From Climacium dendroides (Eukaryota; Streptophyta; Bryopsida; Hypnales; Climaciaceae), in the NCBI GenBank assembly GCA_950106755.1, contig OX467087.1, positions 17,364,047 to 17,428,046 of the forward strand: DNA of 64,000 nt. Direction: 5' to 3'. The notes under the pieces are model-generated. The model saw nothing but the letters and a program-made list of their open reading frames with translations, was not told the origin of the DNA and ran no database searches. The translations under genes were made by a program, and so were the position numbers. Numbering within the stretch: the first letter of the stretch is position 1; every line of letters begins with the position of its first letter. Shown here piece by piece: positions 21,600-35,560 of this stretch.

Positions 21600-22219
21600 T
21601 TCCAAAAGCAAGTTTTCAACATCAAGTGGGATCAACTACAAGGTAGATGTACTTGATATTGGATCTATTGACACTTCCGCCCTACTTCATGAAGAGAACA
21701 ACTTTTAGGAACCTCTAATTTAAGAAAAAGAACAATCTATCTTGTATACATTTAGAAGAACTAATAGCAAAGGAGGCAACAACTCTTAAAACAAGCCTAG
21801 AAGCAATGCCAAGAATGAGACTCGACCCCCCAAAATGAAAAAGAACCATTTGAAGCCCGTCCAAGCGAAAGAGGTATTGCGGCCCCTTCACTAGAAAAAA
21901 CCCACATTTTGTGGTGTTTTCAAAGACATGAAAGTATGTCTCTTTCAATTGAAGGCATGTCAACTCTAATGTCATCCAAAATCCGTCATAGGTGGTGTTT
22001 CTACAAATGGCTGAAATCTATTGTAATGTGCCCTAATGTCTATATGTTTTATGAAAATGGATGCTAATACCTCTTGTTTGCATTCTCCAAGAGTTGCCAT
22101 GTGGATGCCACATGGCGACCACATCATCTTTTTTTGTTCGGACAATGTCCCTTTTTTTTTTAATAAAAAATCAGTCTGACTATGTAGCATTAATTGTGTG
22201 AAATAATCATTTATTTTAA
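21600..22219. other. Intergenic with a possible lone CACTA end
   Basis: CACTAGAAAAAACCCAC near 21889 resembles the CACTA-type ends elsewhere in the window, but I could not find a matching right end. No gene is supported. Confidence 0.35.
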
Positions 22220-24353
22220 TTTTTTTTTTATATCGTAGTATTAAGTGAATATTTAAAGCCAAGGCCAAGAGTAAAGAGAGGAAGTGGCGGTAAACAATTG
22301 AGTTCAAAATTATAGAGTAGAAGTTGAGAGGTTCGAAGAATGTAAAATACAAAACAATTTGAGTTGAAATAAGTGAGATATGAGCGGATGAAGTTTTTAA
22401 ACACTGATTTGTAGTTAAACTTCATCCATGTATATCTTCTACTAGGAAGGTCTAATTTGCAAGAAACTTATTAATATATAAAGCTGAGTTTAGCTTTTAT
22501 AAGGAAAAAATATTTAAAAGTCTAAAAATAGTAATCTGTCAAAAGTCAGACCAAGAGTTAGAATATCACGAAGTAGAATTAGGTAGAAAAAAGTTAGAAA
22601 TTAGAGATGGGAGTTAGCCACTAGAAGGAGAAATTAACAATTCGATACTCACCACTCTTTCTCTCACTAAAACTCTTCAAATTGCAACAAAACTAAGAAA
22701 TTGAAGGAGTATAGACTAGAGGAGAAGGAAAACATCTAGTTCCTTGTTAGACATCAACTTTCAAAATACAAGTGAAGAGGATGAAGAGTCCATTTGATAG
22801 TTGAAGAAAAATTAGAGTTGATAAGATTTAAAAAGAAATCCTTGAAATCCAATTAAAACCATCAAAAACTTAGGTAGAATATTAATGACTTATAAATATC
22901 AAGAGTCAATTATTATTTAAAAGTTGGTGCAGTTATTTAGTGTTTCAAAGTCAACCCTTGGCATTCAAATAATTGAAAGGAATAGTGGGAAAGAAAAGAG
23001 AAGATAAGGGAAAGAGATGGGACCTTGAAAGATTTTGAACTTTAAGCTTGTAATTACTATTCAATTTTAAGCTGTGGGCAAAAATATCAATCAAGTTTGG
23101 AAGATGACGGATGATGGAGCATTTCAATATGCGTACAACTACCTCAATGATGAACCCAACTCGGAGGTAAAAAATTGCAATCTTACCTTACTTTTGAATT
23201 ATCGAAAATAGATTAAATTACTATATGGCCGAATTACTCATAGGATTCAGAGCATAAAGATTAAGTCTTTATTCAAATTTAGTAAGATCATATGGTAGGT
23301 ATTGCTTAGAGGTTTCCAGAAACATCTCACACTTAGAAATCCGGTTTAAACTAAGAAAGATAGAAGTAGATGAAGTTTTGAGTCAAAATTGGATGAAAGT
23401 AAGATAGAACCAAAAACTTTGGAATAAGTTGAGTGAGTCAAAGGAAAGTTATTATTTAGCACCCAAAAACAAAAGAAAAACTTAATTTCAAGTTGTAGAT
23501 TAGAAGATATTAATAGATGAAGTTTGAAGAACTAATTAGCGATCAAACTTCATCCATCAATAACTTATAGTAGAAGAATCCAATTAGCAATTATGAATCC
23601 AATCTAGAATCCTAGAATTAGGAACTACAAGAAAAAGATGCAAACTTTCCAAAAATAGTAAATTGACAGAAGTTAGACCAAGGCCAAAAGAACGATAAAG
23701 GCTAATCTAGAACTTGGAGGTTAGATTATAATGATTATTTAGAACCACAAGCTCATAGAGGAAGATAATTAGAACCCATGGGAACTCCAAACTCAAGAAA
23801 AGACTCAAATATCAACAAAATATTAAAGGATGAAGTTCTAGGCTAGGATTGGATGAAACTTCAGTAGAATTGTCGACTTAAGACCAAACTTCAGATTTAG
23901 ATAGCAAGAAATATCTTAAGTATATCTTCAAAATCTCAAAGTCTTTTGAATTAGGGAACTAGCATAAAACCGCGGATGAAGTTTGATGAACTGATTAGCG
24001 ATCAAACTTCATCTACTCATATCTTTTGCTAAGAGTGTCCGATTGGGATGAATTTTATAGTTTTGGAAAGGGGAATTAATCGTCTACAAAATGGCATACT
24101 TAGGTTGTGTCCAAACCATCTTTTACAAAATAACCACAGCGGTACATTAGAATCTACAATCACTTGACAAACAATAGTTTAGATCTTGTTTTGATTGGTT
24201 TTTTACATACTTAAAGCTTAATTAGGAATTAAAAAAGATTCATTGCTTGTAAGGCACAATGGACTGATGTTAAAACATCCATAAGATAAAACCAACTAAA
24301 AGAACCTGGTTGTGTTTGTTGATTTACCATGAGTGGGTAAATAAGCGCTCACA
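22220..24353 (-). mobile_element. LTR fragment (family R1), minus orientation, 5' half
   Basis: Read in reverse it starts TGTGAGCGCTTATTTACCCA, the same as the start of the solo LTR at 27272. It can be followed along that LTR to about 28490, through CATTGTGCCTTACAAG, several AAACTTCATCC phrases, and TTTCAACTC...TTTTGTATTTT. The 3' half is absent. The AAACTTCATCC/GGATGAAGTTT motif is repeated many times in both orientations, often as short hairpins around a GATTAGCGATC core (about 23530 and 23990). Confidence 0.7.
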
Positions 24354-26023
24354 TAAACATTGGAAGGTTAGAAAACCAATTTCATATGAGACTTTGGTAT
24401 TTGAGAAAAAATCTTGAGGAAGTTCAAAAACCTTATAAATTAAAAAAAGATGTATTTGAAAGTGTATAGAACTTGTAAAACAAGTGAAATATAAAAGCAG
24501 TATGAATAGATGGAGTTAGAGAGTAGTAATTAGCCAACTCTGGAATGAAATATCCAAATCTAAGATTCATCTACGAATGTTAAAACAACCCATTATTGAC
24601 CAAAATATGAAAGGATGAAGTTTAAAGAAGAATTCATCCCAAACTTTGAAATCCTATAACTTTTGCATACATAGTCGGTTTAAAATGTGTAAATCCTTTT
24701 TAGAATCAACACAAAAGTCTATATAACATCCATCCATGAAAATTAGCAAATGATTCACTTGAATTTTTGAGGACCAAAGTTTTTCCATTAGTGTTAGGTT
24801 AAACATACCAAACAAGCTCAACTTTTATTTTTTTTAATCAACTATAAGTAAAACTTCAGATACTTAAAGATTAAAAATAAACCTAAAAACTTCATTGTTT
24901 TAAAGGTTGATTGGACAAGTGCATAGATATGCAACATAAGATTTTTCAAATAAAACAAAGTCAAAGTCTCCAAAATCTAGTCATGTCCGTTTCATTGCAA
25001 TGGGGGAGATAAAATGCTTACAAACCCCTTTACTAATGTTTGAATTGCAAATGTGTCATTAGAGTTGTCTTGTCCTTCAATTGCTTCAACACCTCTAAAT
25101 ATTGTGAATTTTGTTCAAATGGCAGTATTCCATGTGCAATTTTAAAATCACAAAATCACCATAATTAGTATAGATTTCAAATTAGATAGTCTAAATCTCA
25201 AAAGTAACATCTAGGATTGGTATAGATGTTAGACATCGAGGACAAGTATAGAGTTTAGATTGAATGATTTAAACTATAAAACTAAGTTATTGAATGAGTG
25301 TCATTTCCACAAAAGAAATTCCCCATAAATACAAGATGTACTTATTTACAACAAAGCTAGATGTCCACCAAAAAATATAACAATCCATTATAAGAAAACC
25401 TTGTTTTAGGTGACATTCAAAAAAACAGCCGACGTCAAAGGGAACGAATTTTAGGTGACGTTGAAAAAAACAACCTGTATTTTTCATGTCAATAATGATG
25501 TCCAATGGAACATTAATGGAGATAATTGTTGACAGAAAAACATAGGTTGTTTTCTTCAACGTCACCTAAAATCCGTTCCCTTAGACATCGAAAATTTTGG
25601 TTTCTTCTAGATATCTATGCCACCTAATATGAGATCTTGTATAGCTAGTGTATGACCTCTTCAATTGATTCGCTACATCTACATCACCTGAAAATGGATT
25701 GTATATTGTAAATGCATCCGTGGAGTGAAAAGCATACGATGAAGTGTACCACTTTGATGTAATAATTGTAAAATGGGTTCACATAGCAAGGCAATAAGGT
25801 TTGCATGTGTAGAAATAATTAAACAATATGGCTTTCATATCCTTCTAAATAAGACAAACTAATTTGTAAGAATAATGCATTGTCCAATCTAAGTACCTTG
25901 CTTGGATTTGTTGAATCCTTTCACTATAAGAGAAAGGGGCAATTTAAGTAAAGTCCTAGGAGTATAGTTCTAAAAGTAATGACCTTTTAAAGAGATTTTT
26001 AGTAAAATTTTATTAGAAATAAA
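24354..26023. other. AT-rich intergenic DNA
   Basis: Apart from the MITE at 25386-25612 I see only decayed sequence without coding signal. Confidence 0.45.
25386..25612. mobile_element. Diverged CACTA-type hairpin MITE
   Basis: It starts CATTATAAGAAAACC and ends GGTTTCTTCTAG. The arms share TTAGGTGACGTT and its inverse with the 208-bp MITE at 9191-9398, and TTTTTTCAACGTCACCTAAA-like sequence. The ends have lost the exact CACTA bases and no target duplication is clear, so it is an older copy. Confidence 0.65.
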
Positions 26024-27061
26024 CTAGTGGTTGACGCTTGCTTTGCTACGCGTTTGGGTACACGTTAACTATATTACTTTCATTAATTTCTCATGTAATA
26101 GAATGTATATTAATAAAATATTTATAATATTTAAATGAAAACATTGAAATCTTCATACAATATTCTTTGGAAATACATATATTGTGCAATAGAAAGTAAT
26201 TAAAGAAAATCTTTATATCATAATTTTCAGAAAAAAAATCTTTGCAAACATGAAAAAATTGCAAAAAAATGAAATTAATCAAGTGAAAAATGTAAATATA
26301 ATCTTCACATTTGAATATGTAGAGTAATAATTTCAATTTCAAGAAAATCTTCAACTAAAAAATTATTAACCTTCATATAATAATTTATAAATATTTATAC
26401 AATGAAATGTAGAGTAATTCTAATGTTTTTCAAATCAAAATATTTACAATTAAAGAACATGCAAAATCTTCATTTATTAAAATGTAGAATAACAATAACA
26501 ATTTCATTTTTAATAAAAAATTATAAAAATCTTCATAATCATTTGAATATATTACAAAGAAAATATCCAAGTTAAATTTTATACATTAGAATCTTTGCAT
26601 ATTTGTATATTTAAAAAAAAATGATAAATTTTATAAATGGATTGCATCCAAAGATACATTGTAATATTATTCCATTGGCTATAAAAAAAATGTAAAAAAA
26701 TGGCTACAAATATCATTCTATCATATTTATTGATATAGTAGGCTGTCTCAACTCTCAATTGAAACAATGAAATAATGATAAACACCAAAAGAATGCAGTT
26801 GGATAGAAAAGAACGTCGTTGAATCATGCATGAACCCTAAACATGTAGAGTTTGAAACAAACTCTTAACTTTTCCATCCATATGATTCAGGTGTAGATAT
26901 ATGTAGAAATCTTTATGACAATGTCATACAAAAACCTCATGGTAAATCACATTTTTTACCATTCCCACGGCATTTGAATTGTCATTAGCAACTTTAATGT
27001 TTGTAGGATGTCTACCACGAGACATAACCACATATAACTAATCCTGGCTAAATACTTCATT

Positions 27062-30000
27062 TCAAAGATAAATGCCGACTCGATCATATGATTGGCCCTG
27101 AGATTTATTGATTGTCATAACAAAAGCACTAGTAATAGGAAATTGTTTCTGACAAAGTGTAAATAATAAGTAGCTATTGTTGTAATGATGTGTGATTTTT
27201 GAAATCAACACTTTTTGACTATAATGGCACCCTTTCACAATTTTACACAATAATACAGTGGGAGACACTTGTGTGAGCGTTTATTTACCCACCTTTGGAA
27301 AATCAGTGTGCACAACCAGATTCTAGTAATCACGGTTAATTCCTATGAATGCTTAACATTGGTTCATTGTACCTTTCAATTAATGGATCTTTTCCTAATG
27401 TTATATTAACTCTTTTATTTTGAAATTAACCAACGAAACCAAGCCAAATTAGAAGTGTATATTTTTTACTAACTTGTTTTTTTAGGCCTTGGTAATGTTT
27501 AGTTAATTGAAAGATAGTCTAAATTTAGACATTCTAAGTAATAGAACACTTCATGCCATTTCTGAAAACATAAAATTCACCCCATTTCAACTTTCTTAGC
27601 AAAAGTTATGGACAGATGAAGTTTAGCTTTTAAAAAGCTTTAAAAACTTCATCCAAGGTTTTACCCTTCTTTCCTATTTCAATTTATCTTGAAATTTTAC
27701 TCTTATCTTTAAGTTACTATGTTCTAATTAAATTCCAGGTCTTAACTTCAATGAATGATTTTTGCTACAAGTTATCCGATTTCTAACCTAAACTTCATTC
27801 ATCTTTATCTTTCTTATTTTAACTCCAAATTTGATATATAATATCTTTTTGGAAAGCTACAGACTTATTCTACAAGTTTATGAATTCAAAATTTGAAATT
27901 AATCTAATCTATACTCTCTGAATTGGACCTCTAGTTCGGTTACTACATATAAATATCTTTTTTGAAGACTTAAAAAAAATTACTAGAAGTTGGTATCATA
28001 CCTCAGATTGGGCGTTGATAAGTAAATGATTCAACATTCCAACAAATTCTTTGTCATTTGCCATGTTTTGAAGTATTTTGACAATTTTTTCAAAGGCCCC
28101 AAGTAGGTTCAAAAATATTACATAAAACTACTTAATGCAACTTCATCTTTTTCTTCTAACGCATTTCTTTCCCTTCTATACTATTCAATTTCAATTATTT
28201 TGTTTATTCTTGATAAAGATAAACTTAGGTTACTTAGGTTTAGTACTTAAGTTGGACTAAGTACTAAACTTCATCCAATTTAAGTACTAAACTTCATCCA
28301 ACTTAAGTACTAAACTTCATCCAACTTAAGTACTAAACTTCATCCATTCATAACTTACTCGTTTCAACTCGGATTCTTTCGTATTTTTTGTTTTTGAAAA
28401 CCTTTCAATCTCTACTTTATGATTATAAACTCACTTGTATATTGTCAACTCTTCTCTTCACTCTTAGCCTCGGTTCTAAATAAATACTATCACACAGAAA
28501 TGAACAACTTGGCCAATCTTCCACTAATCAAGCCAAATGGCTTGACAAACTTTAAAAAGTGAAATCAAAGCTTCGTCGTGTTTTGAGAATACTTTAAAAT
28601 TCTAAGACAAACTCACACTTCTTAAAGCCAAAGCTTCGCTATGGTTTTAAAATATCCAAACAATTTCTATAAACTTAAAACAACCAAAGCCAAAGCTTCA
28701 CCATCGTTCTTAAAACACTCTATAATTCTAAAATAATTTCTAGCACACAAAGTTAAAGCTTTGTCGTCCCAAATGGGACAAGGAAAAATATGGGCAACAA
28801 AATGTTATTAGTATAAACTAAAGCTAACATATGTTTGTACAAGATTAGTACAATTAGAAATGAAACCACCAATTAATATATGTGTATTAACACTAAAATA
28901 ATTCAAAATCAGCATTAGAGTTTTTTCCTAAGTAGCATCGCCAGTCATAAGGAGAGAGATCTTTTTAAAATTAGTACAAATGTTAAAAATAAACCCCAAA
29001 AACTTCAATAAAGTACCAAATTTCAATAAAACATCAATAAAAGTTTTCAAAACTTCAACAAAAACACAACAGAAAGAAAGCTAAGCTTAAAGGGACCCCA
29101 AGTCCTTCAAGAGAGCTTCAAAAATAACAACAAAAGAGCTTGAAATGCTTCAAAAATAAGAAAATTTGGCAACGTGGCCTAAATGGCCAAAATCCAACTA
29201 AATGGACCTAAATGAAAATAAGGCGGTTCAAAATGAACCTAAGGGATGTTTTAAGAGAGAAATGAGAGCCCTTATATACTTTTTCAAAGGCCTCACTCCC
29301 CCCTTCAATTCCTACAAGGTAATCTTATCACTTAAGATTTTCATCCTAATTCTAAGTTTTTGACTTTCTACGTTGGTCTAAAACTCTAACTTTTGAAGAA
29401 AGACTTCAAATTGCAAATGGATTACGCCATTGGCTTCAAAAGGCTATTTTTAGTTTTGAAAAAATCTCCCTCCATTTTTTTCTATGTCAAAACCACAAAT
29501 ATTTCTAGTGCTAACTAAACAACCTAAAATGGATAAAAATCTAACTTTTGGAGATCAATTTTTGTATGAAAAGTAACTAGCCTAAGCTCTTTAGTAAGTG
29601 TAAGGGAGTAAGAAAAAGCCCCATTTTGACCTCAATCCGATTCTGTATGCTCCCGATACACCGGTTAATTCCACATTTAATCTTTAATTTTGCCAATCTT
29701 GGAGGATCTTGTTAGTTTTTAGTCTTATGACTATCAATATGCCACGAAACTTGTTGGAGATCATTATTAACATAAAAGAAGCTATAATAATTTTTAGTGA
29801 GATTTTATCGTAGCCTGAGTAATTTCTAGGAATTTTCCATCATGACTTTTGCGGTTGATTGCTCGAAAAAAGATCTTTTGGAGATAAAAAAATTCGAGAA
29901 TTTTCATAAAACCTCTCATGGAATTCTACAAGAGATGTTCAAGCTCATATTTTTACTTTGCACATTTGAAGAAAGAAAATCAAATCCCGCTATCTCCCTT

Positions 30001-33000
30001 AATTTTTGGTAATCTTTCACACGAAGAGGAATCTTGGTGAACCGATTTTGCTATTGAACTCCTAGCATGATTTCTTTTTAAAACTGCCACATTTATATCA
30101 TAGATGCCTTTCTCTGGTCTGTCTTGAGTTTCTTCGCCTACATGCTAACAATTAAGATTTCTACTATTTTGTCGGTTTGATGGAAAAGCTGAAACTTCTC
30201 TCCAGAACTAGTTTAGGATTTTCATGTAGGTTCCCTTGGATCAATTTAGCCATGTCTTTATCACATGCAAGTTAGGTTTGGCTATTTCGGACAATTCTAC
30301 TTAAATACTATAATATGTACAAGTTTTTTTTATTTCTATTCTATTTACATGCGGATTTTATGTTACGTTTCAAGGAAAATATGCTAATTAGGACCAAATA
30401 CTATAATGGCATGTAACACACCTATTTTGGCTTTATATTCTTTTTATGGATTTTTTGTAGATTAATTCACACTCAAAAGAAAAAAAAAAATGAGTCCCGA
30501 GTGACAAATCGAGCATTCACAACTTGCAAAAAACACAAGCAATTACCATTGCATAAATCCTTTGTCAAATTCAAGTTCCTTAGCAACATGACATATAGAC
30601 CACATTTTAGATTTAATTGGTGAAAAGACAAACCACTGAGTTGTAATGAATTAAAAAACTCTACTGGATAATGATGGGTATGCTCATTATTTTCATGTAC
30701 AAAATCAGTACTAAAATATTGATGCACATCACCAGACATGCAATCAGTGATTTTTCGATTGATATCTTGAACATCATCATTTCACACAGCCAAAATAACA
30801 CACTTAAAGAAATCAACCAAATGATCAAAAATGACATCAATGAGACCATTTAAAGAGTTTCTAACCGCAACCATTCCTAACAGTAAATCCACTTTTGAAC
30901 CGATTTTGTCCTCATTAATATCTAACAAAAATCGTTGAAAGTCTAGTTGACTTTGCAAACGCATATTTGTGGTCAAATAAAAATGTTGCATCAATGAAAA
31001 TAAATATGAACGTTGCAACCAAGCCTCAACAGTTTGTTGGCGGCCTTCACGTACAACTATGGACAAAGTTTGGCAAAAACCACCACCATATAAAACTACA
31101 AGCCCACCGTTTAAACAATTTAAACCCTGGATATCTCGTAAAAATCTATCTATAATTTTTATCATAAATCGATGTTCAACACAAGCTTCATCAAGTACAA
31201 TCAATTGCACTTCTCGCAAACTTTGAGTCAACGACAATTGGACACTAGTATTACAAGTCAAGGCCTCATGCAATTGTAATGGAATGATAAGAGAGGAATG
31301 TAGTGTTCGTCCTTTATGGAAAAGGCAAGCAGCTATTTCACTTATTGTCATTGCCATACATTTGACACCACAACCACGAAGATAACCTAATATGTCATTA
31401 TACATAAAAAATTTGTCGATCCCACCAAACTCATTCATGAAAAAAAAAATATTTTAGAAGTTGGTATTTTAAAACAGCAGAAGTCATTGTATTGAAAACA
31501 ATGTGTTGCTGTTCATTGAGTCTATCTATATCTTTCTTTACAAAATGAATGTTTTGAATATCTAAATCATTGTTGTCATTGGCATCAATACCAACATCAA
31601 CAATATTTGAATAACCATAGTCATTCAAATATTGAGTGTCAAAAAAATCTATAATGTGTTTATTTGAAGATGACAAATACTCATAGATAAAAATAACTTT
31701 AGAATAGCAGTTGGATCATCATGCTAATCATTAGATATAATATCAAAATGTTTTCTAAATAAATTAAGAGAATTCAACGAATTTCCAAATACACAAAACA
31801 TTGCAAACAACCGCCGAATTTGTTTAAGCAAAGCAATGAGAGATGCTTCTTGAAGACAATTGTCCCATTCGACATCATCTTGCAAAAGACCTCTTGTAAT
31901 ACAAGTGGCTTTAAACGTTGAATGAACTATATCTTAAAAAGAAAATAAGTCATCAAATGAAGTTAGTGCTTTAACATTGATCAACAACAAATACAAATAA
32001 AATAAGTCAGTACCTATGAGAATCATATTTACCCTACCAAATTTTTTTATTTTGCGTTGTCTTCTTTTCCATATATTCTTCTTTACATTCCACTTATAAT
32101 AAAGTGGAAGATCTATGTATTGAAGAAGCGTATAATTGTTTTGATTATCAGAAGTAATTAAGGTACAAATACAGTGATTGAGTTCAAAAAACTTTGTGAG
32201 TTTAATCTCAGTATTTTAATCAATCACCAATTACAAAATGTATCTTTGTGAAAGGCAACATACTACTGATTGAGAAAATAAATCGGTAAACGACAAATAC
32301 TATGACTTTTATTGTTGGTTTCAAAACTAAAGAGTCTTTAACATGCTTCTTGAGCAGTCAAATAACAGCCCTCAAAAAAATCCTTAATCTCATCTACTAC
32401 CTCATTGATTTCTATCACTCCACAATTTGGACCCTTAAAAATACACTTGTAGAGGTATTTGATAGTTTTTACTCAATTGGAAACCTCCACATTAATATAG
32501 CAATTAAAATGGTCTATCAAATGTAGGTTGTATGGCAGAACCCATTGATTATTCAAGCGGACAATTTGACCTCATGTATGTTTCTCAACATTTTTACCAT
32601 GATTTCAGCGATAGTACAAAATATGGCCGTCACCATCAACCACAGTGGTATCTCGAACTTACATAGGATAGTTCTTTAAATATCTATTGTCTTCCATACA
32701 AAAACAATTGGAATTGTTCAAACCACATAAGACATGCATCATGTGCTTTACAACCACCATATAAAGCAATGATTGTCTATTCACATATGAAATCTCAGCA
32801 CATACAAATCTATCTACAACATCACAATTGTTGATCTTGTCTTTCAACCCAAAAAGAATGTGAGCATAAGGAAGACTATGCTTTTGAAACTCGATAGTGT
32901 AACAAAAAAACAATTGTTTTTCCCAACACATTTTTTTGTGATTTATTTTCTTGTGGCTTCAATTTGAGCTCAAAAACATGTACAACTAAATCTGGACAAT

Positions 33001-33714
33001 TCGCAAGTTCATCTATAATCTTAGACCAAATTGGATTACATGTCATCATGACAACAAATTCGGTTTACCTAAGACTCTAACCAAAACCATATTATCTTAA
33101 AAAAGATTTTGCATATATCTAAGGGAACCAATAAATGTTGCAAGTAAAACAATGCGACATCCTTGGCGACATCCATTGAGTACTTCATTGTCTTCTTGCA
33201 AAGTATCTACAATTCCTTGATAACATTCAACACAAAGTTCTACTTGGTATTGTCTAATGAAAAGTAAATTTTTGTGTTCTACACATAAATATTGATCTAC
33301 TTCATATTATTGGAATAATCTTCCAGCTATGTATAGTATATTACACTCAGGTCGTTTTTGAAGCATATATTGAACAAATTATTTTAAAGTCACTCCAGTA
33401 TTTGCTTTAAAAGCAAATGACCACCCATATTGCCCTTCAAAAAATAACAATAGATAAGACAATGCATCATAAGAAAGATGGATTTCCTTAATCATTTGTA
33501 ATCTTTCACCACGTTGATGAAAAATAATATCAAGTCTAGATTCTATGTATTGTTCATCAAAAATAATAGCAACAATCTCAGGAATGACGGATTGGTTGTA
33601 TCTTCGATAATGTTCTCCAATAGGAGCCTCACCGAATAAATGAAGTCCCACATTGTATCCTCCTACAAGGACATCACATAAAAATTTAAAACCATAAAAT
33701 AATACATTAATCAA
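27062..33714 (-). pseudogene. Helitron Rep/helicase (RepHel) coding remnant
   Basis: On the minus strand the pieces follow the usual RepHel order. First comes an N-terminal region (33714-33379) with LQMIKEIHLSYDALSYLLLF. Then (about 33070-32660) VVMMTCNPIWSKI and FQKHSLPYAHILFGL, where the HUH motif normally has His-x-His and here the first His is Tyr, followed by MMHVLCG. Helicase start LNEQQHIVFN (about 31560), GRTLHSSLIIPL, LIVLDEA (Walker B-like) and LTTNMR follow to 30782. Then PVEFFNSL to CNGNCL (to 30527), and after the LTR the last motif FVMTINKSQGQSYDRVGIYL (27121-27062). Several frame breaks separate them. It is dead as a gene. Confidence 0.88.
27272..30521 (+). mobile_element. Solo LTR (family R1), 3250 bp, TSD ACTTG
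   Basis: It begins TGTGAGCG and ends GCATTCACA, so the termini are TGTGA/TCACA. The 5-bp repeat ACTTG lies on both sides (27267-27271, 30522-30526). Removing the LTR and one repeat joins the Helitron helicase in frame, which confirms the limits. Within it is a CTTATATACT box (about 29273) as likely promoter. No gag-pol lies beside it, so it is a solo LTR left by recombination. Other copies: 10623-12130 (minus), 22220-24353 (minus) and 42361-44407 (plus). AAACTTCATCC is repeated four times near 28264-28345. Confidence 0.88.
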
Positions 33715-34559
33715 TTCTAAAACTTTTTGGATGGTATTTACTGTATCACAATCGAGATCTTCAAAAATCTCTATCTAACAATCTATTTATAAATCATCAT
33801 ACCAAAAATAAATTTGTGCAAATTTTGCACCATGATCTACTTCAGGCTCTAAATTTTCAATATAGTAGCATAACTCTCAATTCACACAAAATGTATATAC
33901 CTCTCATCTTTTGACTTGTCCAAATTGAAGCTTACTATACATACTTGTAAAGGCAAAAACTTGATTATATTTTCTAATAGATTTTTAAAATCCTCGAGAC
34001 TTAGGAATGTTGCCCATAAAAAGCTCATAGAGCATTGGATGGATAATAGAATCAAGGTCTATTTTTATAATTGAAGGGTTTAGAATCAAGGCCTAAACCC
34101 TTCAATTATAAAAATAAAGGTTTAAAATAATATGAATACCTAAACAACAAAGCCTAAAATCCTTTAAAGATATAATGCACGTAATGCTCAATCTAAAAAA
34201 ATTAGGGATATAAATTTCTAAACAGTAAACCTTATAAAAATATTTTTTGCATACAAATGTAAAAAAAAGTTAAAAACTTACTTATAGAACTTGTGCTTCA
34301 AAAATTTGCACCTTTTGGATATACTTCACTGTGCTCCAAGCACTCTCACTTCAAATTTTCACTACATATAAAAAACATAAACACATTAAGTCATATTCAT
34401 TTGTTAATATCAAGAGGATATTAAATCAAAGTGTTGACATTAAAAAGAAATTAGGGCAAATTATTGATATTAAGATGAAATTATATCAAAATTGCTCCAA
34501 AAATGATTCATTTGCTCTTATTAGACTATAAGTAAATCAAACTCTATAAATTCAATTAG

Positions 34560-34990
34560 ATTAGAGCTCAAATTGTTCATATTAAGTCATATTGTGAACA
34601 TTAAAGTGAAATTAGGTCAAATTGTTTCAAAAAATTACTCCAATTGCTTCTATTAAGCTCTATTTAATTCAAACTCTTAAAATTCATTTGAATTAAAGAT
34701 CAAATTACACTCAAATTGATCACATTAAGTCAAATTGCTCACATTAATCTCAAATTAGGTCAAATTGCTCCAATTTTGCTTTAATTACGTCAATCTCTTA
34801 AAATTAAATTTATTAAAGCTCAAATTATACTTAATTTATTCAAATGAAGCTCAAATTTCTCACACTTGGTCAAATTGCTCCAAAAATGCTCCAATTGCTC
34901 CAATTTGGCTTTAATTATATCAATGTCTTGAAATTAAATTAGATTGAAGCTCAAATTACACTCAAATTGTTCAAATGAAACTCAATGTTC
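34560..34990. repeat. Degenerate short repeat, (T)CAAATTGCTC(C/A)
   Basis: Phrases such as TCAAATTGCTCCAA, CTCAAATTACACTCAAATTG and ATTAAGTCAAATTGCTCACA recur many times with irregular spacing. This is a low-complexity satellite-like stretch in the Helitron leader region, without coding potential. Confidence 0.55.
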
Positions 34991-35560
34991 ATATCACCAT
35001 TCTATACATGAATTCAAGTTTGCTCAAAACAAATGTAAAGAATGCTCAATATCTTGGAGGTATTGTTGAGCTTAAGAATACCATCACTTGATAAATTTCT
35101 TCACTCACAAACAATGGTGATCAAAATTGAAAAATTAAAATGCAAATTTGTCAAATTGCAAAGACTTTGTAAATACTTTGTTATAGAATCCAAAATTGCT
35201 TCAATCTAACAAAGCTTCAAATCATTTGGTAGTAAGAAAAGAACATTAGAATTGAGAACATTCAAAGCTTCAACATTCAAATCATAAATTTGTGGAAGTA
35301 AAATGAAATGTGAAGCCAAAGGTGATATGGCCATTGTAAATATTGTGTGATATTACAAAGGTGAAATGGCCATTGGACCTCTATAATATCATATTGTATA
35401 CAAATGTGACATTACAGAGGGATCATACCTCTATAACATCACACAATGTAAAAATATGATATTATGGAAAGCCTTGTGATTTAGTAGTATGATGTGTTTT
35501 TTGTAAATTTTTGCTAAAAATCTCCTATAAAGGTCATTTTTGTTAGGACTATACTCTTAG

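Larger units (their letters stand above)
26024..35560 (-). mobile_element. Decayed autonomous Helitron, minus strand
   Basis: The 3' end reads, on the minus strand, ACGCGTAGCAAAGCAAGCGT followed by CAACCACTAG, the hairpin-plus-CTRR terminus of plant Helitrons, ending at 26024 next to a T. Inside are Rep and Pif1-type helicase remnants in the right order. The 5' end is not seen with certainty; I place it near 35500-35600 because the AT-rich leader ends there. Helitrons move by rolling-circle replication and leave no target duplication. A 3250-bp solo LTR (27272-30521) lies inside it. Confidence 0.75.

Noticed and set aside
21222..22425. Several minus-strand open frames of 65-126 codons
   Set aside because: They are low-complexity Phe/Leu/Ser-rich strings opposite a plus-strand RING-like remnant or in AT-rich LTR sequence.
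30782..31438. Host Pif1 DNA helicase gene
   Set aside because: It is flanked in order by Helitron Rep motifs and a Helitron 3' end, and it is broken.
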